Below, piece by piece: positions 56,191 through 64,000 of a stretch of 64,000 nt of DNA. Source of the DNA: Actinomadura latina NBRC 106108 (lineage in GTDB: Bacteria > Actinomycetota > Actinomycetes > Streptosporangiales > Streptosporangiaceae); NCBI RefSeq assembly GCF_001552195.1, contig NZ_BCQS01000028.1:52682-116681 (forward strand), in the 5' to 3' direction. A program made the translations under genes and the position numbers. The notes below the pieces were generated by a model that ran no database searches, was not told the origin of the DNA, and was given only the letters and a program-made list of their open reading frames with translations. Numbering within the stretch: the first letter of the stretch is position 1; every line of letters starts with the position of its first letter.

Positions 56191-57773
56191 CGAGCGCCGC
56201 GGCATGGAGGACGCTGGTGGTCGACGACAGCGACGCCAAGCGGTACATCGTCGGAAGCTGGCTGCGCCGCGCCGGGCACACGGTGGTGGAGGCCGCATCG
56301 GCGGCGGAGACCTGGGAGCGGCTCGCCGGGCACGACATCGACCTGGTGGTGCTGGACGTCAAGCTCCCGGACCTGAGCGGTATCGAAGTCTGCGAGCGGA
56401 TCAAGTCCGAACCGGAGACGCGGTCGCTGCCCGTCATCCACATCTCGGCGCAGGCCGTGGACGTCGCCGCCCGCACCCACGGGCTGCGCCGGGGCGCCGA
56501 CGCCTACATGACCGATCCCATCGACCCGGACGAGTTCCTCGCCACGGTGGAGGCGGTGCTGCGCTACTACCAGGCGCGGCGGCGGGCCGAGCGGCTGGTG
56601 CGCCGCATGTCCGACTTCACCCGCACGTCCCTGGCCATCAACGCGGCCGGGTCCTTCGACCGGCTGGCGGAGGTCGCCGCGGACGGCGCGTACACGATCT
56701 TCGAGGGGCCGGCCGCCGTGTTCATCGTGCCGCCGGGCGGCCGGCCGCGGCGGGTCATCGAGGCCGGCGGCGGGCCGCAGCAACGCGACTACCCGCCGGG
56801 CCTCATCGAGCAGCTGACCGGCCTGACCGCGCTGGGCGGCGACACCGGCACGGAGATCACGCGGGTGCCGCTGCGGGACTGGCGGGGACTGGTGCGCGAC
56901 AGCGTGCTGCAGGACGACGTCCTGCTGGTGGTGTCGCGGCTGAAGCACGGCCACCCGCCCATCTGCATCGCGATCGAGGCCAGAGGCGCGCCGGAGGACG
57001 CCGAGACCAACCTGCTGCGCCAGCTGGGTCAGGCGGTGGCGCTCGCGCTCGCGGCGCTCCGGACCTACACCGAGGAGCACACGATCTCGCTGACGCTGCA
57101 GCGCAGCCTGCTGCCGGCGTCGCTGCCGCCGGTGCCGGGCTGGGAGTTCGCGGTCCGCTACGAGCCGGCCGGCGACCAGGCCGAGGTCGGCGGCGACTTC
57201 TACGAGGTCCTCGACCGGGGCGACCGGGTCCTGGTCGCCATCGGCGACGTGCAGGGGCACTCGCTGCGGGCCGCGACGGTGATGGCGGAGCTCCGGCACG
57301 CGCTGCGCGCCTTCGCGGCCGAGGGCCACGGCCCCGTCCGGATCCTCCGGCTGCTGAACGACGTGATGGAGCGCTACCACGACGATCAGACCGCGACCAT
57401 GTGCCTGATGACGCTGGACCCTCGCAGCGGCCGGCTTCACATCGCCGGCGCCGGGCACCTCCCGCCGCTGCACATCTCCGGCGGCCGGGCCCACTACGGC
57501 CGGGGCGGCGGCGTGATCCTCGGCTTCCCGGTCGACGACGTCGCGGTCGAGGAGACCGAGGTCCCGCCGGGCGGCACCGTCGTGCTGCTGACAGACGGGC
57601 TGATCGAGGACCGCGGCATCCCGCTCGCCGACAACATGGAGCGGCTGCGGATCGTCGCGGCGGACGTCGACGACGATCTGGAGCGGTTCAGCGACCGCGT
57701 CCTCGCCGAGTTCGGGCACCGCGAGGACGACGTCGCCCTGGTCGTCGTCCGCCGCGCGGAGGACGGGCACTGA
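56187..57773 (+). CDS. Response regulator with SpoIIE-type PP2C phosphatase output
   Basis: A 528-residue protein. The receiver at residues 8-125 has D57 (LVVLDVKLPDLSG); a middle region of about 200 residues resembles a GAF-like domain; a linker RSLLPASLPPVPGWEFA precedes the PP2C domain (EVGGDFYEVLDRG, IGDVQGHSLRAATVMAEL, TDGL and EDDVALVVVR). It should be the output of the preceding kinase and would dephosphorylate an anti-anti-sigma factor. No sigma factor or RsbV gene is in the window, so the target is encoded elsewhere. Confidence 0.93.
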   Translation: MTSAAAWRTLVVDDSDAKRYIVGSWLRRAGHTVVEAASAAETWERLAGHDIDLVVLDVKLPDLSGIEVCERIKSEPETRSLPVIHISAQAVDVAARTHGLRRGADAYMTDPIDPDEFLATVEAVLRYYQARRRAERLVRRMSDFTRTSLAINAAGSFDRLAEVAADGAYTIFEGPAAVFIVPPGGRPRRVIEAGGGPQQRDYPPGLIEQLTGLTALGGDTGTEITRVPLRDWRGLVRDSVLQDDVLLVVSRLKHGHPPICIAIEARGAPEDAETNLLRQLGQAVALALAALRTYTEEHTISLTLQRSLLPASLPPVPGWEFAVRYEPAGDQAEVGGDFYEVLDRGDRVLVAIGDVQGHSLRAATVMAELRHALRAFAAEGHGPVRILRLLNDVMERYHDDQTATMCLMTLDPRSGRLHIAGAGHLPPLHISGGRAHYGRGGGVILGFPVDDVAVEETEVPPGGTVVLLTDGLIEDRGIPLADNMERLRIVAADVDDDLERFSDRVLAEFGHREDDVALVVVRRAEDGH

Positions 57774-57834
57774 TGCCGCACGGCGGCCCGCTCCCCTACG
57801 ATGCGGCGGAGGACGGCGAGGGGATCGGGGTCGG

Positions 57835-58980
57835 ATGCGACGGGGTGGGCGGGCTCTCTCCGCGTTCATCGGGGCGGGAATCGTCCTCACGCTCGCGGTC
57901 GACGTCACCGTGCTCATGTCGCGGGCGGGCGACGAGCCGGCCAAGGCCGGGAACCTCGTGTCGGTGGACCGGGGCGCCGCGCCGCAGGCGCCGGCGGTCG
58001 CGCCGCTGACCCGGCGGTACACGCCGCACCTGCTGGTCGCCGGGACGTCCCCGCTGCCGCCGGGGGTCGTGGAGCGGACGCGGCGCCTGCGGGGCGTCGC
58101 CGGCCTCACGGTCGTGGACGCCGCCCGGGCCAGCGTCGGCGGGCGCAGGATGGGGCTGCTCGGCGTCGACCCGTCGACGTTCCGGGCGTTCGCGCCCGAG
58201 GCGACCGCGGAGTCCGACCGGCTGTGGCAGACGGTCGCGTCCGGCGGGCTCGCCGTCTCCTTCGAGCAGAGCCGCGACGGCGGGCTGCCGCTCGGCGCGG
58301 TCGTCCCGGCGGGGCGCAGCACCGGCCCCGGGAAGGTGCGAGTCGGCGCCTACGCGTCGATGGGCATCGGCGACGTCGACGCCGTCGTGTCCCGCGAGCA
58401 GGCCCGCGCGCTGGGCCTGCCGGACGGGAACGGGCTACTGATCAGCGCCCCGAAGACCGACGCGGCGAAGCTGGCGAAGCGGCTGAGGAAGATCCTCCCG
58501 CGCGGGACGAAGGTGGCGGCGCTGGCGCCGCCCCGGACGTCCGGGACGTCCTCGAAGCGCAGGGGGCGCCCGCAGGTGACCGGCCGGCCGGACGGCGCGG
58601 CGGGCGACCGCACCCCCATCACCGGCAACATGATGACGCCCACGATGCGGACCGCCCTGCTGGAGATCGCGGGCATGTTCGGCCCGTTCCCGGTGATCGG
58701 CTGCTACCGCTCCACCGGCGACCCGCAGGACCACGGCGACGGCCGCGCCTGCGACTTCATGGAGAGCACCGGCGGGCGGATGCCGAGCGCCGGCGCGCAG
58801 CGGCACGGCGACCAGGTCGCCCGGTACGCGGTCGCGAACGCGCGGCGGCTCGGCATCTCCTACGTCATCTGGAAGCAGCACATCTGGAACGTGCGCGGCG
58901 GCGGGTGGCGGCCGATGGCGGACCGCGGCGGCCTCACCCAGAACCACTACGACCACGTGCACATCTCGGTGCTGCGCTGA
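57835..58980 (+). CDS. Secreted or membrane-anchored protein with M15-like C-terminal domain
   Basis: A 381-residue protein. The N-terminal hydrophobic stretch (FIGAGIVLTLAVDVTVLM) is a signal anchor. Residues 60-230 form an uncharacterised domain with repeated VDAARAS and GLLISAPKTD-like segments, reminiscent of ABC-type FtsX/MacB periplasmic regions but too weak to call. The C-terminal 110 residues (IGCYRSTGDPQDHGDGRACDF and NHYDHVHISVL) match the ARB_07466-like/peptidase M15-like domain with H/D zinc-type residues, so a cell-wall role is likely. It is separated from the signalling operon by 61 bases. Confidence 0.82.
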   Translation: MRRGGRALSAFIGAGIVLTLAVDVTVLMSRAGDEPAKAGNLVSVDRGAAPQAPAVAPLTRRYTPHLLVAGTSPLPPGVVERTRRLRGVAGLTVVDAARASVGGRRMGLLGVDPSTFRAFAPEATAESDRLWQTVASGGLAVSFEQSRDGGLPLGAVVPAGRSTGPGKVRVGAYASMGIGDVDAVVSREQARALGLPDGNGLLISAPKTDAAKLAKRLRKILPRGTKVAALAPPRTSGTSSKRRGRPQVTGRPDGAAGDRTPITGNMMTPTMRTALLEIAGMFGPFPVIGCYRSTGDPQDHGDGRACDFMESTGGRMPSAGAQRHGDQVARYAVANARRLGISYVIWKQHIWNVRGGGWRPMADRGGLTQNHYDHVHISVLR

Positions 58981-59004
58981 GCCCGCCACATCCCCGGGAC
59001 GGGA

Positions 59005-61056
59005 TCAGGGCAGTTCCTGCTCGCACCAGACCACTTTGCCGCCGGCGGTGCGGCGCACGCCCCAGCGCTTCGCCAGCCGCCCGACGACGTGCAGGCCGCG
59101 GCCCGACTCCAGCATGTCGTCCTCGTCGTCGTGGAAGCGGATGCGGGGAGCGCCGTCGGAGGAGTCGAAGACCTCGCAGACCAGGCCGCCCTCCCGCACC
59201 AGCCGCAGCGTGATGCGCCCGCCCGCGTGCTGGATCGCGTTGGTGACCAGCTCGGACACCAGCAGCATGGTGGAGTGGGTGAGCTCGTCGAGGTCCCAGC
59301 GGGCGAGCCGGTCCCGGACGAGGCCGCGGGCCCGGCGGACGGCGGCGGGCTCGGCGGGCAGCTCCCAGGTGGCGTGGTGGTCGGCGGGGATGCGCGCCAG
59401 CCGGGCGACGAGCATCGCGATGTCGTCGCGGTGCTGGTCGTCGTAGACGCCGTCGAGCGCCGCCTGGCACAGGTCCTCCAGGGGACGGGCGGCGGCGCCC
59501 GGCCCGAACGTGGCGAGCAGCCGGGCCAGCCCGTCGTCGATGTCGCGGGCCCGGTTCTCGACCAGGCCGTCGGTGTAGAGGAAGAGGAGCGTGCCGTCCT
59601 CGACGGTGAACTCGCGGGTCACGATCGGGCGGTCGCCGCCGACGCCGAGCGGCGGCGCGGGCGGCACCGGCAGGTACTCGGAGGCGGCGCCGGGCGGGGC
59701 GAGCAGCGGCGGCAGGTGCCCGGCGCTCGCGACCTCGCACTGCCCGCTGACCGCGTCGTAGACGACGTAGGCGCAGGTGGCGAAGTGCGGCTCGCGCTCG
59801 CCGAGCGTCGCCATCAGCGCGTCGAGCCGCTCCAGCGCCTCGGCGGGCGGCAGTTCCAGCCCGGCGAGGGTGTGGATGGCGGTGCGGAGCCGCCCCATCG
59901 TGACGGCGGCCTTCACGCCGTGCCCGGCCACGTCGCCGACCACGAGCGCGACGCGGGCGCCGGGCAGCGCGATCGACTCGTACCAGTCGCCGCCGACCTC
60001 GATGCGGCGGCTGCCGGGCAGGTAGCGGTGGTGCACCTCGACCGTCGACGGCGCCGACAGGCCGGTCGGCAGCAGGCTGCGCTGCAGGGTGAGCGCGGTG
60101 GCGCGCTCCCGCGAGTACTGGCGGGCGCTCTCCACGAAGATGGACGCCCGGTTGGCGAACTCCATCCCGATCTCGACGTCGTAGGCGTCGAACGGCCGGT
60201 GCGCCACGTTGCGGGTGCAGACGAAGAACCCCAGGACGCCGGCCGACGACACGATCGGGAGCAGCAGCATCGACGCGCCCTTGAGCAGGTCGGCGACCGG
60301 CGGGCGGCGCCACGCGCCCGCGAGCCTCGCCGCGCCCTCGCCGCCGAGGGAGCGCAGCACCGGCTCGCCGGACTCCAGGCACAGCGTGTGGGGCGTGCCC
60401 GGCGGGTAGACGAGCGACTCGCCGGTCGGGAACGTCGCGTCCCACGCCGGGTCCTCGTCGTCGAACCCGATCGCCATCCGGCGCAGCTGCGGCCCGTCGG
60501 GGCCCTCCGGCGGCTCGTCGGCGTCGATGTGGCTCTCGGCGAGCAGCAGCGCGCCGGAGTTGCAGAAATGCGGGACGAGGACGTCCATCAGCCCGCGGGC
60601 CAGCAGTTCCAGGTCGAGGGTGGAGCCGATGCGCGGGAGCGCGTCGTCCAGCAGTGCCCGGCGGATGACGGCCGGGTCGACGAACCGGTCGGCGAGCGGC
60701 ACCGGCACCCGGATGACGGCGAGCGCCGTCATGCCGGGCGCGCCGCCGCCGGCCGCCGGGCCGCCGTTCAGCAGGCCGCCGCTCATCGGGTGGACGGTCA
60801 CGACCGCGTCCAGTGTTCCGCTCGCCGGAGTCTCCACGGCGAGCATGGCGGTGCGTTCCCGGCCGGCCTTCAGCGCCTCCAGCAGCGGCTCCCGCGCGCC
60901 GGGGAACACCTCGTCCAGGTAGGCGCCCAGCAGGTCGTCCGCATTCCGGGAGAGAACCGCGGCGGCGTTGCGGTCGAACTGCAGAATTCTCCCCGACGAA
61001 TCCATGCCGAGAATAAGAATTCGGGTGGACGACTCCATCGCTCGATTATGGGACAT
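59005..61056 (-). CDS. PAS-GAF-SpoIIE phosphatase-HATPase regulator
   Basis: A 683-residue multidomain protein. Order: PAS-like domain (residues 10-75, ILGMDSSGRILQFDRNAAAVL), GAF domain (about 150-325), SpoIIE PP2C domain (about 345-545, EVGGDWYESIALPG, VGDVAGHGVKAAVTMG, YTDGLVENR) and a C-terminal RsbW-like ATPase (560-680, MLLVSELVTNAIQHAGG and GRGLHVVGRLAKRWG). Such proteins are numerous in actinomycetes and regulate anti-sigma partner switching from sensed signals. It faces the rsb operon. The ATG at 61054-61056 or one six codons later may be used. Confidence 0.94.
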   Translation of the reverse strand: MSHNRAMESSTRILILGMDSSGRILQFDRNAAAVLSRNADDLLGAYLDEVFPGAREPLLEALKAGRERTAMLAVETPASGTLDAVVTVHPMSGGLLNGGPAAGGGAPGMTALAVIRVPVPLADRFVDPAVIRRALLDDALPRIGSTLDLELLARGLMDVLVPHFCNSGALLLAESHIDADEPPEGPDGPQLRRMAIGFDDEDPAWDATFPTGESLVYPPGTPHTLCLESGEPVLRSLGGEGAARLAGAWRRPPVADLLKGASMLLLPIVSSAGVLGFFVCTRNVAHRPFDAYDVEIGMEFANRASIFVESARQYSRERATALTLQRSLLPTGLSAPSTVEVHHRYLPGSRRIEVGGDWYESIALPGARVALVVGDVAGHGVKAAVTMGRLRTAIHTLAGLELPPAEALERLDALMATLGEREPHFATCAYVVYDAVSGQCEVASAGHLPPLLAPPGAASEYLPVPPAPPLGVGGDRPIVTREFTVEDGTLLFLYTDGLVENRARDIDDGLARLLATFGPGAAARPLEDLCQAALDGVYDDQHRDDIAMLVARLARIPADHHATWELPAEPAAVRRARGLVRDRLARWDLDELTHSTMLLVSELVTNAIQHAGGRITLRLVREGGLVCEVFDSSDGAPRIRFHDDEDDMLESGRGLHVVGRLAKRWGVRRTAGGKVVWCEQELP

Positions 61057-61098
61057 CGCACGGCCCGATGCGGCCGATACGGCCGGGGAAATCCGTCC

Positions 61099-61872
61099 TT
61101 AACCCTGCCCGTGGGCCTCCTCCAGGAACCGCCGCCAGGTCCGCGTCCCCACGGCGTGGTCCGGCGTGAGGTGGTGGCCCGCCCTGAACCCGCGCCCGGC
61201 CTTGCCCGGCAGCGGCAGCGGCACCCGGACGGGACGCCGCAGGCCGCGCGCCGCCAGGTAGTCCCGCAGCATCTCCTCGGCGGTCAGCACTTCCGGGCCG
61301 CCCATGTCGTCCACGCGCCGCGCGGGCCCGGCGGCGAGCGCGAGTTCGGCGAGCCGCGCCGCGACCTCGGTCACGTCGATCGGCTGGTCGCGGAGCCCCT
61401 TCGGCACCGCGACCACGCCGGGGATCTTGGACAGGACGTTGAAGACCATGTCCGGGAGGGTGTGGAACTGGGTCGTCCGCAGGATCGTGTACGGCAGCCC
61501 GGAGTCCTCGATGAGCCGCTCCACCGCGTACTTGGTCCGGTAGTACCCATAGGGGATCTTGTCGACGCCCACGATCGAGATGTAGACCAGGTGCGGGGCG
61601 CCCTGACCGCGCGCGGCCTCGATGAGCCGCCGGGCGGCGGGCAGGTCCCGCTTGGCGTGGAACGGGTCGCTGGCGCAGTGCACGATCGTCTCCGCGCCCT
61701 CGACCGCCGCGTCGACGCCCTCGCCGGCCCATAGGTCGCCCTTGTGCCAGGTCAGGCCGGGCTCGGGAGCCCTCTCGCGGCGGCTCAGCCCGTGCACGTC
61801 GGCGCCGGCCTCCGCCAGCAGCCGCGCGACCGGCCGGCCGAGCGTGCCACTCGCCCCGGTCACGAGAATCAT
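61099..61872 (-). CDS. NAD(P)-binding atypical SDR protein
   Basis: A 257-residue protein of the NmrA/atypical SDR type. It begins MILVTGASGTLGRPVARLL with the cofactor motif TGASGTLG, has VYISIVGVDKIPYGYYRTKYAVE with Y-x3-K, and TILRTTQFHTLPD. Members act as NADPH sensors or reductases of unknown substrate. GGAGG lies 5 bases before the ATG. The gap to the next gene upstream contains a short tandem repeat. Confidence 0.9.
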   Translation of the reverse strand: MILVTGASGTLGRPVARLLAEAGADVHGLSRRERAPEPGLTWHKGDLWAGEGVDAAVEGAETIVHCASDPFHAKRDLPAARRLIEAARGQGAPHLVYISIVGVDKIPYGYYRTKYAVERLIEDSGLPYTILRTTQFHTLPDMVFNVLSKIPGVVAVPKGLRDQPIDVTEVAARLAELALAAGPARRVDDMGGPEVLTAEEMLRDYLAARGLRRPVRVPLPLPGKAGRGFRAGHHLTPDHAVGTRTWRRFLEEAHGQG

Positions 61873-61883
61873 GGTTCCTCCTG

Positions 61884-61919
61884 CGTCTCTGCGGCTTCGT
61901 CTCTGCGGCTTCGTCTCTG
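61884..61919. repeat. Tandem 14-bp repeat (2.5 copies)
   Basis: CGTCTCTGCGGCTT occurs at 61884-61897 and 61898-61911, with a third partial copy (CGTCTCTG) at 61912-61919. It lies in the 67-base gap between the spermidine-synthase-like gene and the SDR gene; variation in copy number would change the distance to the SDR Shine-Dalgarno. Confidence 0.85.
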
Positions 61920-61939
61920 TTCGGCTCTCCGCCCGTCTC

Positions 61940-62800
61940 TCAGGACGTCCCGAAGACCTGCGGTGGGGGGACGGGCGTGACGATCTCCTCGCCGTCGTGC
62001 AGCGGCGCGGCCCCGGCGCAGAACGCGGCGAGGTCGCCGCCGTCCATGACGCGGGCCCGGACGATGCCGCCCGCGGCGCGGCGGGTCAGGGCGGCGACGG
62101 GCAGCGGCTCCTGCGACGCGGCCACGATCAGGTTGCCGAACCGGCGGCCCCGCAGCACTCCCGGGTCGCCCATCAGCACCGTGTGCCGGAACACCGACCG
62201 GATCGTTGCGGTCACCCGGCGCGCGAACGGCAGCCGGAACCCGTCGGCGACGTTGACCAGGTAGACGCCGCGGGGCCGCAGCACCCGGGCGGCGTCCAGG
62301 ACGAACTCGCGGGTGGCCAGCTCGGGCGGCATGGACGCCTCGGCGAACGCGTCCATCACCACCAGGTCGTCGGCGTCGTCGGCGAGCGCCGCGATGCCGG
62401 TGCGCCCGTCGGTGATGCGGATCCGCAGGCCCGGGACGCCCTTGACCGGCAGCCGGTCGCGGACGAGCTGCACCAGCTCCGCGTCCGGCTCCAGCACGAT
62501 CTGCCGCGAACCCGGCCGCGTCGCGGCGATGTAGCGGGGCAGCGTGCAGCCGGCGCCGCCGATGTGGACCGCGTCGAACGCCTCGCCGTCCACGCCGGCG
62601 CAGTCGACCACGTCGCCGATCAGCCGCATGTACTCGAAGTCGAGGTACGTCGGGTCGGACAGGTCCACGTAGGACTGCGGCACACCGCCGACGAGCAGCA
62701 TCCAGCCGCCGTCGCGGTCGGCGTCGCGCAGCAGCTCCGCTTCCCCGCCGGCGATCCTGTAGGTCCGCGGCGGGGGATCGCGCCTGTGCTTGCGTGCCAT
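61940..62800 (-). CDS. Spermidine synthase-like methyltransferase-fold protein
   Basis: A 286-residue Rossmann-fold protein. The motif FDAVHIGGAGCTLPRYIAATRP, given in part as VHIGGAGCTLPRYIA, and QIVLEPDAELVQLVRDRL, DLVVMDAFAEASMP and NVADG follow the polyamine synthase family. The N-terminal beta domain includes SYVDLSDPTYLDFEYM. The usual catalytic Asp of spermidine synthases cannot be placed with confidence, and actinobacterial members often lack known polyamine activity, so the function is open. Confidence 0.87.
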   Translation of the reverse strand: MARKHRRDPPPRTYRIAGGEAELLRDADRDGGWMLLVGGVPQSYVDLSDPTYLDFEYMRLIGDVVDCAGVDGEAFDAVHIGGAGCTLPRYIAATRPGSRQIVLEPDAELVQLVRDRLPVKGVPGLRIRITDGRTGIAALADDADDLVVMDAFAEASMPPELATREFVLDAARVLRPRGVYLVNVADGFRLPFARRVTATIRSVFRHTVLMGDPGVLRGRRFGNLIVAASQEPLPVAALTRRAAGGIVRARVMDGGDLAAFCAGAAPLHDGEEIVTPVPPPQVFGTS

Positions 62801-62844
62801 GCCCCCACCCTACGGACCCCTCCCGCCGGGGCACGCGGGCCCGC

Positions 62845-63879
62845 TCAGAGCCGGGGGGTCGACGTTCGTTCGGTGAGGGTCTGCTCGGCCGCGAAATGGC
62901 ATGCGCTGGGGTGGCCGGACCCTTCTCGCTCCTCCAGCGCCGGTACCTCGTCCGCGCAGATCTCCCGCGCCTTCCAGCAGCGGGTGCGGAACCGGCAGCC
63001 GGACGGCGGGTCCAGCGGCGACGGCGGCTCCCTCTCCAGCTGGATCTGCCCCGACCAGCCGGGCGCGTCCGGGTCGGGCACGGGGACGGCCGACAGCAGC
63101 GCCTGCGTGTACGGGTGCGTCGGATGCTCGTAGATCTGCGTCTCGTCCCCGGTCTCGACCACCCTGCCGAGGTACATGACGGCCACCCGGTCGGAGATGT
63201 GCCGGACGGCGGCCAGGTCGTGCGCGATGAACACGTACGCCAGGCCCAGTTCGCGCTGCAGTTCGGCGAGCAGGTTCATCACCTGGGCCTGGACGGAGAC
63301 GTCCAGCGCCGACACCGGCTCGTCGCACACGGCCACGTCGGGGCGCAGCGCGAGGGCGCGGGCGATCCCGACGCGCTGGCGCTGCCCGCCGGAGAACTGG
63401 TGTGGGTACCGGTTGACGTGACCGGGGTCGAGCTCGACGAGTTCCAGCAGCTCCCGGACGCGTGCGCGCCGCTCCCTCTTCGGCGCGGCGTCCGGGTGGA
63501 TCGCGAACGGCTCGCCGACGATGTCGCCGACCGTCATGCGGGGGTCGAGCGACGAGTACGGGTCCTGCATCACCAGCTGGATGCGGCGGCGCAGCGCCCG
63601 CAGCTCCCGCTTCGGCAGCGCGAACACGTCCCGGCCGTCGAAGCGGACCGTCCCGGCGGTGGGGCGTTCGGCGGCGAGCAGCAGTTTCGCCAGCGTCGAC
63701 TTCCCGCACCCGGACTCGCCGACGACGCCGAGCGTCTCGCCGCGCCGCAGCTCCAGGTCGACGCCGTCCACGGCCTTGACGTGGCCGACCGCGCGCTTGA
63801 CCACTACGCCGCGGGTCACGGGGTAGTGCTTGGCGAGCCCCTCCACCTGGAGGATCGGCGCGTCATCCGGGTCCGGCAC
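62845..63879 (-). CDS. Oligopeptide/dipeptide ABC transporter ATP-binding protein (DppF/OppF type)
   Basis: ATPase of 344 residues for peptide or nickel-type uptake. Walker A GESGCGKST at 54-62, Q-loop VMQDPYSSLDPRMTVG, signature FSGGQRQRVGIARAL, Walker B VAVCDEPVSALDVS and the switch His in FIAHDLAAVRHIS are present. The C-terminal oligo_HPY extension has GCRFRTRCWKAREIC with cysteines that suggest an iron-sulfur site. GTG 63877-63879 lies within the end of the upstream ATPase gene (17-base overlap). The permease and binding-protein genes are beyond the right edge. Confidence 0.95.
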   Translation of the reverse strand: MPDPDDAPILQVEGLAKHYPVTRGVVVKRAVGHVKAVDGVDLELRRGETLGVVGESGCGKSTLAKLLLAAERPTAGTVRFDGRDVFALPKRELRALRRRIQLVMQDPYSSLDPRMTVGDIVGEPFAIHPDAAPKRERRARVRELLELVELDPGHVNRYPHQFSGGQRQRVGIARALALRPDVAVCDEPVSALDVSVQAQVMNLLAELQRELGLAYVFIAHDLAAVRHISDRVAVMYLGRVVETGDETQIYEHPTHPYTQALLSAVPVPDPDAPGWSGQIQLEREPPSPLDPPSGCRFRTRCWKAREICADEVPALEEREGSGHPSACHFAAEQTLTERTSTPRL

Positions 63880-64000
63880 GGTGGACCTCCTCGGCGAAAT
63901 GGCAGGCGGCCTCGTGACCGGGTGCGACGGTGACGAGCGGCGGCCTCTCGGCCGCGCAGAGCGCCTCGGCGCGGGGGCAGCGCGGCCGGAACGGGCAGCC
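63863..64000 (-). CDS. Oligopeptide/dipeptide ABC transporter ATP-binding protein (DppD/OppD type), C-terminal end only
   Basis: The last 45 residues of a second peptide-transporter ATPase, the rest being outside the window. GCPFRPRCPRAEALCAAERP is the oligo_HPY motif with its cysteines, and EAACHFAEEV the usual end. Its stop lies inside the next ATPase gene. Together they form the paired ATPases of a Dpp/Opp system. Confidence 0.9.
   Translation of the reverse strand, partial: GCPFRPRCPRAEALCAAERPPLVTVAPGHEAACHFAEEVHRAGPG

Noticed and set aside
53185..56298. 1037-codon open frame on the minus strand, opposite the stressosome operon
   Set aside because: It spans several genes with convincing domains on the other strand and has no recognisable motif of its own.
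1..64000. tRNA, rRNA, CRISPR arrays, phage attachment sites, replication origin
   Set aside because: None was recognised by eye on either strand; a covariance-model scan would be needed to exclude small RNA genes.

Overview
The window is a high-GC (about 70%) chromosomal segment of an actinomycete, most like the Actinomadura/Thermomonosporaceae-Streptosporangiales group. This rests on extreme GC3, frequent GTG starts, phosphatidylinositol-mannoside genes, paralogous XRE/DUF397/ATPase modules, abundant SpoIIE-type phosphatases, and a gene order (relA-apt-secF-secD-yajC-ruvB-ruvA-ruvC-yebC-pdxT-pdxS and pgsA-patA-pimA, then the HIT gene and thrS) that also holds in mycobacteria and streptomycetes. 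Family assignments come from recognising motifs by eye; no database was searched.

Layout. 1-15.2 kb is a conserved housekeeping block, all on the minus strand: relA (cut by the left edge), apt, the secF-secD-yajC translocase accessory genes, the ruvC-ruvA-ruvB Holliday-junction operon, yebC, pdxT/pdxS (PLP synthase), a DUF3048 lipoprotein, a LemA-like protein and the PIM operon pgsA-patA-pimA. 15.6-21.6 kb holds an EF-G2-type GTPase behind a structured 5' region with a possible leader ORF, an HTTM protein with a small partner and a DUF393 protein, a HIT hydrolase and an Asp23/Gls24 protein. 21.8-24.0 kb is thrS, preceded by a 21-codon reading frame with three consecutive Thr codons and by mutually exclusive hairpins; I read this as a ribosome-mediated attenuator. 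24-32.3 kb has a sugar transporter, a methyltransferase, a NarL-type two-component pair, a TetR-controlled SDR/acyl-CoA dehydrogenase locus with a clear operator, and a cold-shock gene.

32.5-40.8 kb is a catabolic cluster for the kynurenine/3-hydroxyanthranilate meta-cleavage route: aldehyde dehydrogenase, hydratase, decarboxylase, RidA-type deaminase, 3-hydroxyanthranilate dioxygenase, ACMS decarboxylase and kynureninase in one operon, with a divergent LysR regulator and a separate arylformamidase. The same bipartite sequence ATACC-N13-GCTAT lies at the same distance upstream of both transcription units. 40.8-46.2 kb is an accessory island: an XRE-DUF5753/DUF397/ATPase module whose ATPase gene is split exactly at its N-box by a complete 2514-nt group II intron (its exons join in frame), a frameshifted second DUF397 gene and a headless MerR-like gene. 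46.2-51.6 kb has a hydrolase/TetR pair behind paired operators, a secreted penicillin-acylase-type enzyme, a NUDIX protein and a DUF4253 protein.

51.8-61.1 kb is a signalling block: a stressosome core (rsbR-rsbS-rsbT), an RsbX-like phosphatase, a hybrid histidine kinase with an RsbT-like N-terminus, and a receiver-SpoIIE phosphatase in one tightly overlapping operon, followed by a secreted M15-like protein and another large PAS-GAF-PP2C-HATPase protein. The right end (61.1-64 kb) has an NAD-binding protein, a spermidine-synthase-like protein and two oligopeptide ABC ATPases, the last cut by the window edge. No tRNA, rRNA, CRISPR array or insertion-sequence transposase was recognised.
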